A DNA stretch of 64,000 nt from Hyposmocoma kahamanoa (GCF_003589595.1 NW_020653200.1:4523202-4587201); one strand, 5' to 3'. Numbered from the stretch's first letter, positions 23,271 to 34,799 are shown. Translations and numbers: made by a program. The notes: a model not told the origin generated them from the sequence alone.

Positions 23271-23526
23271 CGTTGCCTTACTTTCTCAAACCCGTGTCTT
23301 AATGCACACAGTTATTGAAATGCAAAAAATGAATTATATATACAAATTTTGCAGGATGATTTCACATCGCATTTCCTTCATATTCGCACGCTGGCTTACT
23401 ACCTATTCTTAACGTAATGCATCCAAATTAACACCATTAATAAACAATTTAAAATAAATAGAAAGTTTTGCCAACTCCTGTATAATCGCTCTATAAGATA
23501 CGGGTTTGCGAAAGTAGGACATCGTT
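23271..23526. mobile_element. Short inverted-repeat element M8, copy 2
   Basis: Left end cgttgccttactttctcaaa, right end gcgaaagtaggacatcg. The interior matches the other M8 copies (aatagaaagttttgccaact). It ends 34 bp from the splice donor of SCYL2 exon 23561-23681, within the intron. Confidence 0.8.
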
Positions 23527-23560
23527 ATGACTTATCGTCGTTATAGACGTTAACAGTTAC

Positions 23561-23681
23561 CAATAAACTCGAGTCCAAAGAGTTTCCAAGTGCCGCGCTT
23601 GGTGACGATGATGACTTGCGGGCATACATTGCGATGCATCTGACGAGTCGTGTAGTGCAGAAAGTGCAGCGCCTCAATTAT
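23561..23681 (-). CDS. SCYL2: SCYL2 exon: degenerate catalytic loop
   Basis: This exon is 121 nt, entered in phase 0 and left in phase 1. The acceptor is gtttcag|ATA and the donor TTTATTG|gtaactg. It encodes IIEALHFLHYTTRQMHRNV, then a short catalytic-loop equivalent, then KRGTWKLFGLEF. It lines up with GLSFLHSSVKMVHGN and SGAWKIMGFDF of SCYL2. The kinase HRD motif is present only as HRN and the DFG motif as LEF, so the catalytic aspartates are missing, as expected for this pseudokinase family. Only 34 bp separate the splice donor from the end of a short inverted-repeat element at 23271-23526. Confidence 0.9.
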
Positions 23682-24135
23682 CTGAAACAAACAAATACAG
23701 CGTAAGAGCAGCCTTTATGAACTAACGAACAAGTCAAACACGTTTATAAAATATTGAAACTCAGTTTCCGGCACAAAAAAATTCTTTAAATTCTTAATTG
23801 GCTAAACGTGTTTCAGCTTCAGTGTATTACGCCGTTCAACTGGGAAAATGAATTATTTCACAAAAAAAAAAAAAAAATTAAATAAATGCAATTACTTTGA
23901 AAAATAACGATAATTTTTTTAATTTAAAGTTAATTTTTTTTACAAATTCTGCGGTTATCCCACACATGATTCTACTATTTGCATTTTACATGAGCAATTA
24001 TGTCGTGTTTTCCTACAGTTTCCTACGTTATGTTTTGTTTAAATTTCAGATAATTGGATTTCGCAGTATGACAATTAGTTGATATTACGAAAACCGGACT
24101 TTTCGGATTAGAATTAAATACAATTTCTATTGAAA

Positions 24136-24215
24136 TACAGTCGGTGTCCTCACTTAGATATCCACTATTTGTATAACATTTAGTACTTCTATCTAAGTTA
24201 GGACACCGAACTGTA
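24136..24215. mobile_element. Small foldback element (80 bp), mariner-like ends
   Basis: The ends tacagtcggtgtcctcactt and aagttaggacaccgaactgta (in part) form inverted repeats of about 25 bp with one indel. The outermost bases are TA, consistent with a TA target site. Confidence 0.65.
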
Positions 24216-24364
24216 CATCTACAGGAAATATAAGATGCCTTTCTTGTACTTAGAATTTTTGAAGCTAGAGTAACATTACAAAATGAGGATCAACGTGTTG
24301 AAACAATTTAACAGGTAGCCACATCTACCTATTACTCCAACGTTTCGCCCATCTTATGATGGCC

Positions 24365-24958
24365 GTGACCATTTTTGTAATGTTAGTATATTTTAATTCA
24401 TTAATGCGCAGTAAATTGGTGAATACCATATGCATGTGGAACCCACATGAAAGCTCAGATATCGTTATGTTAGAAAAAGTGCAGAAAGCGTTTCTTAGAT
24501 ACTTATACAAACGTGCGAATGGGTGCTATCCCTATATGTATCCGACTTGATTTTTGTTGGATTGTCAGGGTTATAATTCGTTAGAGGTTAGGCGAATGAA
24601 ACACCAAGTCGTGGTTACTCTCAAAATTCTGCGCGGTGATATGCGCCATGCGCATAACAAATATCACCGCAGTAGAAGACAAAAGTTGTTTGCCACCCCC
24701 GTGTTCCAGAGCCGTAGCTAAATCACCCAAACCGCGCTTTGTGTCGGCGCTCTAATCTCTCGTTACCACCAACCCTGAATGCGACTTGTTTGCGGATGGA
24801 TGGTCAGGAATATTGCCAGAATTTTGCATTATTGTGAAAAGGGATGCTTGAAAGGTAGGTACTTAACATTATATAATTATTTTTAAGTTGTTAATAATGT
24901 TTCTTTGATTATTGTAACTGTTTTCTGTAATGATTAAAGTAAAAAATAAATAAATAAG
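24365..24958 (+). mobile_element. Non-LTR retrotransposon 3' portion
   Basis: One frame reads FVMLVYFNSLMRSKLVNTI, MWNPHESSDIVMLEKVQKAF, LRYLYKRANG and YPYMYPT. After a stop it continues FLLDCQGYNSLEVRRMKH and LKILRGDM to about 24645. This is the thumb and C-terminal region of a jockey/CR1-like RT (pattern SLVRSKLEY..W.P....LEKVQ.KFLR.LY). An A-rich tail aaaaaataaataaataag ends near 24958. The 5' part is missing. Confidence 0.8.
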
Positions 24959-25042
24959 GGTGTGTACAGAAATGGCGAATGCGGTGCGTGTGCGCTGCCC
25001 GCGTGTAATTAAGGCGCCTCTGTAATGACATCTCACGCAGGA

Positions 25043-25258
25043 CTCGCATAGTGGGGTCTACTCTCGATGTCCGTCCGGCATCCGTCCGAAACAATTACTG
25101 TCAAATAAGCAATCCTCGACCAAATGAAAAGACGCGCGTTGCGAATGAAGCTTCATACTTGATACCTGTCTTTTAATTTGGTCGAATATTACTTATTTGA
25201 CAGTAATTGTTTCGGACGGCTGTCGGACGGAGATCGAGAGTAGACTCCAGTGTGCGAG
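25043..25258. mobile_element. Foldback element with about 80-bp terminal inverted repeats (216 bp)
   Basis: The left arm contains gtctactctcgatgtccgtc, cgaaacaattactgtcaaat and cgaccaaat. The right arm (25174-25258) carries the reverse complements atttggtcga, atttgacagtaattgtttcg and gagatcgagagtagactcc. Identity between the arms is high over about 72 bp and weaker outward. The central 48 bp is unpaired. There is no ORF. Confidence 0.8.
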
Positions 25259-25714
25259 AGGGGCATGCCAACAGAGCCTACCACATAATACACAATGATA
25301 TTGAAACAATGGAAGAATGTAAAGATACGTGTTTTGTGGGAATGTGAAATATCGACGTAACAGACTTATAAATATAATTTCACATAATTATGCAAATACG
25401 TATTTGCATATAAAAACTTTATTGAAGGTGAAAATAATTATTTTAATAAATTGTCTAGAATTTTAGAATATTAACCAAAATTTAAAATGCCCTTGTTAAT
25501 CCTGTAGAATTTTAATAGACATTTCTTAACTTGGTATTCTAAATAGCAATTTTAAGACATTTCTATAAGCCAGTGAGAGATAAACTCGTGATTCAGAAAA
25601 AAATTTGTGTATTGAAAATGTAGAGTAAGCAAAGTCAACAATCGCTGCTGAGATGAACGAAGTACGAGATTATCGCTTATCCTTATAATTTTACCTACTG
25701 ATTTTTCGCTCAAT

Positions 25715-25860
25715 TGTCCTAGCCCCCCTCCTGGGGAAGCTAGGTCTCCTCGGAGGCAATTGGGGGCGTTGATGCTGCTCAGGGGTTGCTACAGCATTTG
25801 AATAAAAAAAACCTGAATTATCTACATAAACTACACAACACGTACGTATATTTCTTTTTC
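25715..25860 (+). repeat. Repeat R9, copy 2
   Basis: It shares attgggggcgttgatgctg, ttgctac(a/c)gcattt and aacctgaat with 10215-10280. The segment before it contains a small palindrome around ctagcccccctcctggggaa. Confidence 0.55.
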
Positions 25861-26046
25861 TTGCGAGTTTTTTACTTAAGTTAATATAAAAAATTATTTG
25901 GTTCGATAATTTTTTATGTTGATAGGCGTCGAAATTTTTTTATCTTGCCTAAGCGGGCGGTGAGCTAAAAAGTTTGGGAGCCTATGGATTAGCTGTTTTC
26001 AGATTGGCTTTTTTCCTAGATAGTGTGGTGAGGATCTCAGGTTTAA

Positions 26047-26300
26047 CGTCGCCTTACTATCTCAAACTCGTATCTTAAAACACAAAGTTACTGAAATGCA
26101 AAAAATGGATCGTTTATGCAAATGTTGCAGGCACATTTCACATCACATTCCTTCATATTTACGCATTGGCTTTTACATATTAAAAAAGTAATACATCCAA
26201 ATTAACACCCTTGATGAGAAATTTAAAGCAAATAGAAAGTTTTGCCATCTCCTGAATAATCACTCTTTATAAGATACGAGTCTGAGAAAGTAAGGCATCG
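26047..26300. mobile_element. Short inverted-repeat element M8, copy 3
   Basis: Left end cgtcgccttactatctcaaa, right end gtctgagaaagtaaggcatc. The interior is as in the other copies, including atttaaagcaaatagaaag. It is followed 18 bp later by an R7 copy. Confidence 0.8.
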
Positions 26301-26317
26301 ATAAGACGAATATTTAT

Positions 26318-26608
26318 TTTTAGCCGTCTTAAAAAAAATGAGGAGTTCTCAATTAGATTGTGTCTTTTTGTTGGTATGTTACGCGAATACACTGACATTT
26401 GTGAACTCATTTCGATAATTCTTTTTGTTGGAAATGGGGTGCCTCAGTGATACTTCTATTCAACTTGAAGAAAATATTCCACCACTAAGGGTGGCAAATT
26501 AGGGGATGAGTCCGGTTTATTGGATTTCACCCACTTTCCATTAACCAACTTGAATAAAACTTGGTAAATAGATGTAATTCCACATACTTCTGTGGTCTTT
26601 TTTTATTA
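26318..26608 (+). mobile_element. Repeat R7, copy 2 (diverged)
   Basis: It begins tagccgtcttaaaaaaaatg and continues gttacgcgaatacactgaca and aattctttttgttggaaatg, with the end near tctgtggtcttttttt. It is shorter than the copies at 10966 and 29384. Confidence 0.65.
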
Positions 26609-27486
26609 TAAAAAAGGTATACCTCCACTTATCTTATCGATGCTGCAACTAGGGCAGTTTGCATACTAGCCAGCGCCCTAACTACGTGAAGTTGGCAGTA
26701 CAACAAACGTATGGTATATATAAATGTATCGACGAGTAGTTAACTCGCTTTATTGGCTCTTTGAAGTATCCTGTTTTCTGTCGGGAGATTTTTAAATTTT
26801 AGGTTAAGTTTTTATCTATACAATAATAGTTACGTAGTTCTTGAAAATCTCATCTAATTTTGTCGCTTATATTCTGTATAAGAGACGAACTTATCGTACT
26901 GAAATTCATATAATATTATTAAAACATATATTAACTTCAGGCGCTTAGCTTCGCCGTAGAAGATTCGCGGTTGAAAGTTTCGACCTCCGATTACTTTGAA
27001 ACTTACGGCACCTGACGGCATAATTTTGTTGAAGGAAACTCGAGTCTCTAGCACAAAACTTTTTTAGGCAAGAAAGTGTTACGTGTCTTTTTTCCAAGAA
27101 CGACTTGTCTTTATACTTATTTGGAGACAATAGAGTTACCCATAGTACACCGGGGTGTAGTAGCGTAGGACAACCTATAGTACAATCACACAGTTCAGAC
27201 GAATACATAATAACAAATGGGTACTTTAATTCAGGAACTTGAGGACATTAAAGTCAAAATTATTTGCTGTTGGCGTTTATTGCTTTACAAATATTGCATT
27301 CAAATTATCGTATGATTACAATTTATTTAATTAATAAATTTAAAGGCCCCATATATCATGCATCTTTGAATTCAGCTGATTTAATTTATGTATTTTGAAG
27401 AATATTAAGTTGTGACATTTTAGTCTTGAAGATTAAAATTTTCAAATTATTTGTCTCCCTATAATTAATGGGACTTTTTTGACTTT

Positions 27487-27818
27487 ACGATGACTGACTG
27501 TCGTGACAATGGGAAGAGCTTGAACGACTGTCGTCTGACGATAAATAAAATGTCACGGTAAAACTGTGATGACACACAATCGCAGCTTCAGACGATTCTG
27601 TCGAGCAAACGACAAGGCGGCTGCTGTGAACCGATAAATTGCCGTCACCATGTGGGAACAGCTAGACACGACAGTCGTTCGACGGTAAAATAAACATCCA
27701 CGACATAGTCACGACAGATAGCCATGAAACGATAAATTGTCGTCATCATGTGGGAACAGCTAGACGCAACAGTCGTTTAACGATAAATAAAACTTTACGA
27801 CATAATGGGAACGCACCC
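27487..27818. repeat. Tandem repeat, about 97-bp unit, two copies plus a partial
   Basis: The units start at 27628 (gaaccgataaattgccgtca) and 27725 (gaaacgataaattgtcgtca). Both contain catgtgggaacagctagac and a cagtcgtt motif followed by a gataaa-like stretch. A partial, more diverged unit precedes them (27508-27560). No coding capacity is seen. The motif acgacagtcgtt is nearly palindromic. Confidence 0.75.
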
Positions 27819-27819
27819 T

Positions 27820-28500
27820 TACTTTACTTACTTTACTCACGGCGCGCGGCGAAGGACCGTGTGTTCACCTGACGAGGAGACGAAGCGGGGCGGGGTGGTG
27901 CGTAAGTAAGCGGTGTAAGCTGTGACACCGCATTGCTCGGTGCAATAATCATAGCGTTGCGATGTACACAACCCACCTGCAGCACCCGTGTGTCATCCAT
28001 AGATATATGAAAAATTTAATATCTACGGTGGCATTGTTCTTATTACCTCCAGCAGGGACAATTTGCGCATTCAGAATGATACACGTGTACAGTTTGGAAC
28101 ACGTTTATCGCATTATTATTCGCAAAAGCCTACTCATATCAGGAGTCCAAAGCTTCTTCAAGAATAAAGTATTACTCCAATTAAAATTATAATGATACCA
28201 CTAGAAGCGGTAGGTTACGTTTCGATTCTTAAATGGGCGAACGAAATGCCGAAGTATGTCCTTCAACCAAATTGGTCCATAATTGCAAAATTCCTTAATA
28301 TTTTATTTATTACGTAACCCACATAGTTCTATGAACAATAAATAAGATTGTAAATTGTCTACGTGATCACAATCGTATTTACAACATGCAAATTGATTAT
28401 AATGTAATTTCGAAAAGCATTTTACAATTTAAATTTTGAAGATAATATACAGGTAAGGTAAAAACGACAATAAAAGCTTAACTACTAGAAAGTAAAACTA
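27820..28500. other. Interval with a GC-rich patch, no gene recognised
   Basis: 27838-27935 is GC-rich (ggcgcgcggcgaaggaccgt and onward) and unlike its AT-rich surroundings. Its nature is unknown. The plus-strand ORF at 27962-28192 has no recognised family. Confidence 0.3.
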
Positions 28501-28527
28501 GGATTTTTAAATTATATGAATAAAATT

Positions 28528-28870
28528 GGGTCCCCGCGGCAAGGTGCCTAAGATGCTGGCAGCGTTTCCCCTTTGTATTGCTATGCTAAAGCAATGGGCA
28601 AGGTAGGTTGGGTTTCCCAGACAGTCAATTATTTTTTCCGATAAAATTTTGTACAGATGAAGGGCATTGGGACCCTACGGGCCAAGGGTTTCGACTCCAA
28701 AGGCTCTAAATAGGTAGTCGGAGCCGAGATCCTGGTACTTATTACTTTTTTATTCCACTAGCTCGGCTCCGCAGCCCAGCACACCAGCTCTTGCTGGTGT
28801 GCTGGAGATGGGATGGGGCAAGTATGTCGGCACATGTGGCGTCCCACACCAGTGCCCGGCCCATACTCCA
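28528..28870. repeat. GC-richer dispersed-repeat-like segment with a hairpin
   Basis: The segment runs from gtccccgcggcaaggtgcct to gtgcccggcccatactcc. It contains the stem agcacaccagc/gctggtgtgct at about 28777-28804. It looks like an interspersed element or retrotransposon 3' region, but no second copy lies in the window. Confidence 0.4.
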
Positions 28871-29326
28871 AGGGATGAATTACAATTGAATTTGAATTTT
28901 CATTATAATATTTTATTAAGTTGGCCTGCCCTAAGAGATTTTAGGTATTTTTTTATTATTTACAAAATATATCAGTATTATAGAGTATCGGTCTCCTAAA
29001 TAATTTCATGTACATTTACACGATTATTGACATAATCATTTATAAAATACGCATTACTTGAAAAGGTCATACTTTTCTCTAAAAACATAGAGTATGAATC
29101 AAAAGTTTATTAGTAGAGTAGACGACGAGAGCAGATGACGCAGGTACATGTTGTTTATTATGGGTGAAGATTAGCTTAATCAGAATTGTTCTCATTCAGA
29201 ATACGCAAGACGGATCACTAAGTACGAGAAAATCTTAACACAGGAGTTTCCAAATCGTGTAACTTAGATGTGCGCTATTTATCAACAAACTTCAGAACCC
29301 TTTTGGAATGAAGAAAGTAAAGTTAT

Positions 29327-29375
29327 TGCACCGAGTTCTTAGGTTTTCGCGATTGTTATACAGTGGAAATAAAAC
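29327..29375 (+). repeat. Penelope-type terminal fragment
   Basis: Contains gagttcttaggttttcgcga and tgttatacagtggaaataaa. It matches, in reverse, 37020-37075, and its first part matches the start of the Penelope-like element at 54432. Read as a solo terminal piece. Confidence 0.5.
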
Positions 29376-29383
29376 GATTTATT

Positions 29384-29860
29384 TTTAACCGACTTCAAAA
29401 AAGGAGGAGGGTCTCAATTCAACTGTATGTTCTTTTTTTTGAATGAATGAATGAATGAATGAATGAATGAATGAATATACTTTATGTATGTATGTTACGC
29501 GATAACTCCGGTATTTGTGAACCGATTTTCATGATTCTTTTTTTGTTGGAAAGGGGGTACTTCCATAGTGGTCCCATTTCATTTTGAAGAAAATCATCCA
29601 CCTCGAAGGCTGGCTGTTCACGCATGAAGATTCATTTTTATGAATAGCGCCTAACTTTAATTTAGGAGCAATTACTTTAATGGTTGATTTTCTCAAATTC
29701 AAGGCGTTTTTCTCTCAATATACTTTCAGTAGTGTCGTAGTAAGAACCTATTTTTATTATCTCCAGTGGCGAACTAGGCGATATTTCAATAAAACTTAGT
29801 AAATAGACGTAATTCCACGTACTTTTGAGGTCGGTTTTTTTAGTACTCTGTACTGAGATT
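29384..29860 (+). mobile_element. Repeat R7, copy 3, with an internal GAAT microsatellite
   Basis: It has the same ends as the 10966 copy (taaccgacttcaaaaaagga and tcggtttttttagtactctg). A run of about eight GAAT units (29440-29475) replaces the short spacer present in the other copy. The interior is otherwise close to the 10966 copy. Confidence 0.8.
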
Positions 29861-30149
29861 ACTCAAATTTAAGTCGCAATAGTATTTGTTTTTTTAAATA
29901 AACCAACATTTCGGGCCATTAACAGGGATACATGGTTACTGACAGGTGCCTTGTTTAAAAAACAAATATAGGTGATTTAGAGCCGAATAAATTGTTTCGT
30001 TTCTAGAATTATTAAGTCACAGTTATATTTTATATAGTTATATTTTTTTCTTAAAGTTATTTTAGTGCACCTTTGATATAATACAATTATTCAGCAACAG
30101 TAGAGCGCCTTGTAAAAGATCTCGTCCAGGGAAGTAATTACCCGTACGT

Positions 30150-30395
30150 ACCATCTTATCTATTTCTGCCGCCAAGCAGTAATGTTAGCATTACTGCGTT
30201 CCGGTTTTGCAGGGTAAGGGTGCTGGTGAAATTACAGGCACATGGGACATGTTAACTTATGTCTCAGGGTGACTGGCGCAGTGACAGTGCCTCTTAGATC
30301 TTTGCGATTTAAAGCTCTGAATAGCACTGCAACTGTTATGGACAGGCGTATAGCTTACCGTCAAGCGCACGATTTATTCGTCCCGTCAGTTGCAG
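30150..30395 (+). repeat. Interspersed repeat family R5, copy 3 (best preserved)
   Basis: The order is tatttctgccgccaagcag, taatgttagcattactgcgt, gcagggtaagggtgctggtg, aaattacaggcacatgggac, taacttatgtctcagggtga, agatctttgcgatttaaagc and tatggacaggcgtatagctt. The open frame across it is incidental. Confidence 0.75.
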
Positions 30396-30477
30396 TTATA
30401 AAAACAAAATACGATTTTTTTTTACATTTTTGTGTCTTTCAGTCTCACCTTTCATTAACCAGACTATAACATTTTTT

Positions 30478-30677
30478 TTAACGCACACACTCAACATATC
30501 CTCGCACTAGGGAAACCCTGTGTCGCGGGTGTCATGGACACACACATAGACAACCACAATATACACCCAAACTCACGAGAGAAATAAACGTAGGCCATAC
30601 AAATATTTCTCCCGGCCCGGGAATCGAACCCGGGACCTCTGAGTGGCAGTCATGGTAACCGTTTGACCACAGAGGCT
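30478..30677 (-). mobile_element. tRNA-derived SINE family S1, copy 2
   Basis: Minus-strand head gcctctgtggtcaaacggtt (A box) with B box gggttcgattcccgggccgg, then the S1 body atttgtatggcctacgttta and gggtgtatattgtggttgtc. It is the most tRNA-like of the three S1 copies. Confidence 0.85.
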
Positions 30678-30699
30678 CTTAAATATGCGGTGATTAATA

Positions 30700-31410
30700 T
30701 TTATATACATCAATCGTGATTGTTTTGAAATGGACCACTTTTGTTTTATATTATATTAACAACTGTCTTGTAACATAACTATTACTGTTGCCTGAACCAA
30801 ATTTGTTCAATGTAAAGTCACTTATTTTTCATTCAAGTGAAATAGGTAAGTTAAACATTTCTCTCTTGCTACAATAAGTAAAGGTGGCCTTGAACAGTCA
30901 ACAAGATTTGGCTTAAAAAGTGAATGTCGTCTTGTCGACTTTTGCAAAGATATATATTTACAACTTCCCTGGGAGCTAAAAGTATTACATACTTTCTCTT
31001 ATATTTTGATGGGAATGGGCTTCAAGTTGAGCGTTTTTCTTTATGACGGCGCGCTCATTTAACGTTAACAAGCCAAATAATATATAAATAGCAGCCCGGT
31101 GACTGATGTATATTGTTTATTATTCTTTCAGGCATGTGTATTACAGATTTGGTGTTATGACTTATTTATGTGAATTATTAAATTAAAAAGAGTTTTCTTA
31201 CGAATTGGAAATGGAATATATAATAAGTGGATTTGGAAATGTACCGAAAGATATATCTTTCTTCTTATTATACTTGTTTAGATTACACAGTGTTGTTTGT
31301 TTTAACGTGGCGATTTTATCTATTTCATCACAAATTATGTAAATATTTATTTTACTATGTATATCTAAGATTGTATAGTATGTAAACAAAAGTTGGCACA
31401 AAAGATTTTA
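30700..31410. other. AT-rich interval, nothing recognised
   Basis: No exon or repeat was identified. The minus-strand ORF at 31198-31401 has no recognised family. Confidence 0.4.
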
Positions 31411-31414
31411 GTAG

Positions 31415-31660
31415 TCTTACTTGTAATTTATTAATATCATCGAAGTATGTTTTGTATGTTCCACCATAACTACTGAGCCCGTATCCAATTATTGAACCTG
31501 CCAGTGCATTGTATAACATTCTTTATATTTTGAAAGGTAACTTATGTTTCAGCAAGGAAAATTTTGACAAGACTGCTCGCAGCTTCTTACGTACATTGAG
31601 GTTACCAGTTACACTTATTGTCTATTATTAGATCGAGGTACATATTCTGTGACACAAATT
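31415..31660 (-). mobile_element. Non-LTR RT thumb-region scrap
   Basis: On the minus strand one frame reads LRAVLSKFSLLKHKLPFKI, a stop, RMLYNALAGSIIGYGLSS and YGGTYKTYFDDINKLQ. This matches the 'lY.al..S.i.YGi..WGg' thumb of jockey/R1-like RTs. A preceding stretch carries DLIIDNKCNW. It is truncated and mutated. Confidence 0.6.
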
Positions 31661-31754
31661 CAAATTCACCACAGTTAAATGAACGATAGTTGGATATCAC
31701 AATACAATTCGTGTGCATGCATTGATGAGCTTACGGCTGTCCCCATGAGATTTG

Positions 31755-31830
31755 TAGAAGACCCGAAACGTTGGTTTGTTTGATGAGACAAGAATACGCG
31801 ATTACGATCCAAAATTCATTTTCCAAGTGT
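31755..31830 (+). repeat. Possible Penelope 3'-end fragment
   Basis: gacccgaaacgttggtttgt followed by acaagaatacgcgattacga resembles the 3' region of the Penelope-like element at 55725-55790 and the piece at 29885-29925. Confidence 0.4.
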
Positions 31831-32059
31831 AACACTCTCAATAACCCAAGAATTTCGTTTCTATTATTTTTTTATCCTGAAGAACACAATTCCAGCCATT
31901 CCAAGAAGAACCGTCACTGCATATAATAAAATCTCTCTTTTAGTGCTTCTATTAAGCTATCTATATATATAATTTGTTTACTATTTTTAACACATAGCGG
32001 CAGCATTTACTCCAATCTTTTGATCAAATCTATTCACTCCTGTTTACCTTGTAAGATTT

Positions 32060-32590
32060 GATCATCATCATATGAGCCGGAAGACGTCCATTGCTGAACA
32101 TAGAACCCCCAAAAATTGCCAGAGTAGCCGGTCAGATGCGACGTGACCAACTCATCAGTCCATCTAGTAGTAGCCTTCCCACTGAACACCTTCCGGTTCG
32201 TGGTCTTCATTCAAGAACCTTTCTGCCCTAACGGCCGTCAGTTCTACAAGCTATGTGTGCCCTGCCCACTGCCACTTCAACTTGCTAATGCTTTGAGCTA
32301 CGTCGACGACTTTCGTTCTTCTACGGATCTCTTTATTTCTGATTCGATCACATAGAGAAATGCCGTGCATTGCTAGCGAGCAATAGAGCGCCATAGCTCG
32401 TTGTGTGACTCTGAGCTTTTTTATGAGGCCCATTGTAAGTGACCACGTCTCAGAGCCGTAGGTCATCGCTGGCAACACGCGCTGCTCGAAGACTTTTGTA
32501 TTCAAGGACTGCGGTATTGCGGACGAGAAGACATCCCGGAACTTCTCTAAACCGAGTCGGATTCGACGATTGACTTCTTTGATTGATATT
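32060..32590 (-). mobile_element. RTE-clade non-LTR fragment (3' end)
   Basis: On the minus strand it reads NTKVFEQRVLPAMTYGSETW, SLTMGLIKKLRVTQRAMA, ISLCDRIRNKEIRRRTKVVD and AQSISKLKWQWAGHT, the highly conserved C-terminal block of lepidopteran RTE elements. It continues in other frames to a 3' end marked by an ATC-repeat tail (atcatcatcatatg at 32062). The 5' part, including the RT catalytic site, is absent. Confidence 0.9.
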
Positions 32591-32594
32591 CATG

Positions 32595-32812
32595 TACTTT
32601 TTGTGAAATTTGAAACTAGTTTGTTATAATTATTAATACAAAGATCGAACACTTAGAAAAAAATCCTTTGATCCGGCCGTATTCGTACCGACGTCTTCTA
32701 GCAAACCATGCCAGACGCTGTGCTAACTAAGCCACAGAAGGAACCAGCGGACCCTACGATTTATTGTATGTGCTTGTTGTCGGCTATTTGTATTTAGGTT
32801 TCAACGACATGG
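32595..32812 (-). mobile_element. tRNA-derived SINE family S3, copy (minus)
   Basis: On the minus strand: tgtggcttagttagcacagc (A-box region), gacgtcggtacgaatacggc (B box), then ttttttctaagtgttcgatc, ttgtattaataattataaca and aactagt. It lies immediately beside the RTE fragment. Confidence 0.8.
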
Positions 32813-33235
32813 GAAATCTATGAAAGTATTTCGTCATGTATAGTATTTTTTTTATTGCACACATTGTTATAATTAAAGGAAAACATACCCAAAATTTTCA
32901 GTTTTTTAGGATTTTACGATTTTCTTTACATGGGAACAAAATTAGCACAATTTACTAAAAAAAGCTGTCTTGTTTATGCTGTTATTATGATAGTCCCCAT
33001 ATCTTAGTTTTGTATGTCAAGCTGTGCAGCGACGTTTATTAATTATTTTTGAAAGTGTCCATGAAAGTTTAACTTATTAGAATTATGGAAAAAAATATTC
33101 AGTGTAAGTACCTGTGTCTGTGTCTATGCGCTACTAGGACTTTTTACATTTCGTAGACAGCGTAAACAAAAAATTAAATTTTAGTAAAAATTTTGCTGAG
33201 TGAAGAAAAACTTTCATAAATTTTCCACAGAAAAA

Positions 33236-33470
33236 GTCGTAAACAAAAACAAAAACAACCAAAACAAAAATCTGCAACAAGCACACGGAAAAATTCATGA
33301 GGTCCGTTGGTTCATTCCGTGGCTTAGTTAGCATAGCGTCTGGTACGGTTTGCTACGAAACGTTTGGTTCGAATCGAAGCCGAATGGATGTGAATTTTTT
33401 CTAAGTATTCGGTCTTTGTCTAATAATTATAACAAAGTAGTGGATTAATTTCACAAAAAATTATTGAATT
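33236..33470 (+). mobile_element. tRNA-derived SINE family S3, copy (plus)
   Basis: ccgtggcttagttagcatag, then a tttggttcgaatcgaagccg B box, then ttttttctaagtattcggtc, ctaataattataacaaagta and gtgga. It lies in inverted orientation about 430 bp from the previous S3 copy. Confidence 0.8.
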
Positions 33471-33479
33471 TATTTTTTA

Positions 33480-34790
33480 TTTTTTATTTGTTTATTAATT
33501 ATGTATTTATTTATTTATATCATAGTGGTGAAACATCCTCACATTCAATAAAACTAATTACCTACAACTATATTTAAAGTTTTATCTCTATCGTTACCAA
33601 TGACACTAAACTTACGTAATTATTTATTTTTAAATATATGACGCAAATAGGAAAATGGAGTAATTTTTAGGCGTTCAATTTGGAATTTAGATTAACTAAA
33701 GTATTTTTATTAATTACAGAAATTTAAATATTTTCAAATTTTACACATAGAAAGCCAAGGGTCGGTAAAACCGTAGATAGACGCATCTACGCTTTTGCCG
33801 AATTAACGAATTACCGTTATCTGAATGATCTAATATTATTGTGATGAAGGACCTTTCCTGGAGATGGTCAGGTCATCAGATGCGGACGATGATTACCTAC
33901 ACATTTATTTCTCGATACACGATAATATGACCGCGTCTTATTCTGACCATAGTTACCTAACCGGACCCTATTAACGATTTTTTATCGCGCGGTTACTACC
34001 CTAAATGAGATTTGAGTCCACACAATTTCCTCATCGACTGTAGATACTGCTCTTTTCTAAAACATGCGGGACAGGAGAGTAAACCTGCTTGTTACACAGC
34101 CCAGGGCAAAGGACAACCCACTGTGTGCCTAGTGGAATTTTGGGGAAATGTAACCTCGTTATACAACCTTGTTATCATCGAGTAACGCATTCCAAGAAGG
34201 AGTCAGTTGCATTATAAAATAAATAAAATAAAAAAGTAAATATATTTGTTAATTGATATAATCTATGAATATTATACCTTTCAGTAGAAGGAAACAGCTA
34301 CTAAAATCATTGTAATTAAAATGCAAGCTTGAAAATAAACGAAGACCATGGAGGTGTACGAAAATTACCACAATTTAGATAAATATTTACCGTATTTTAC
34401 AAAAAGCAGTCGTCGATTGCTTCCTGTGACGTCTACACCACTTTGTACCGGGATGCCTCGATAAAACAACATAAGTTTAGTATTGTGCGGAGGCAATACG
34501 TCTGTTAACACTGATATCTTGCGTCATAATGGCGAGAGTGGGTGGGTCGCAGAGCACCACCTTTATTTTCTATACACCACACTTAGTCTTCGCATCATTA
34601 CTATCTTCTGACCTCCGGAAATAGAGCGCTATGGCACTGGACAAGATTTTCGAATATCGTCGACGAATGGTTTGGACCTTACTTCTAACAATTAAAGAAG
34701 ACAAGGCAAGACATGCATTTTCGTCAGTTAACATAAAAATATTATATTCATGTTTTTATGAAAATATATTTTTGATGCTACACTACGTTA
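33480..34790. other. Interval without a recognised gene
   Basis: AT-rich with TTTA repeats at 33500-33520. The open frame at 34631-34849 overlaps a SCYL2 exon on the other strand and has no family resemblance. Confidence 0.4.
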
Positions 34791-34799
34791 CGGTCTTAC

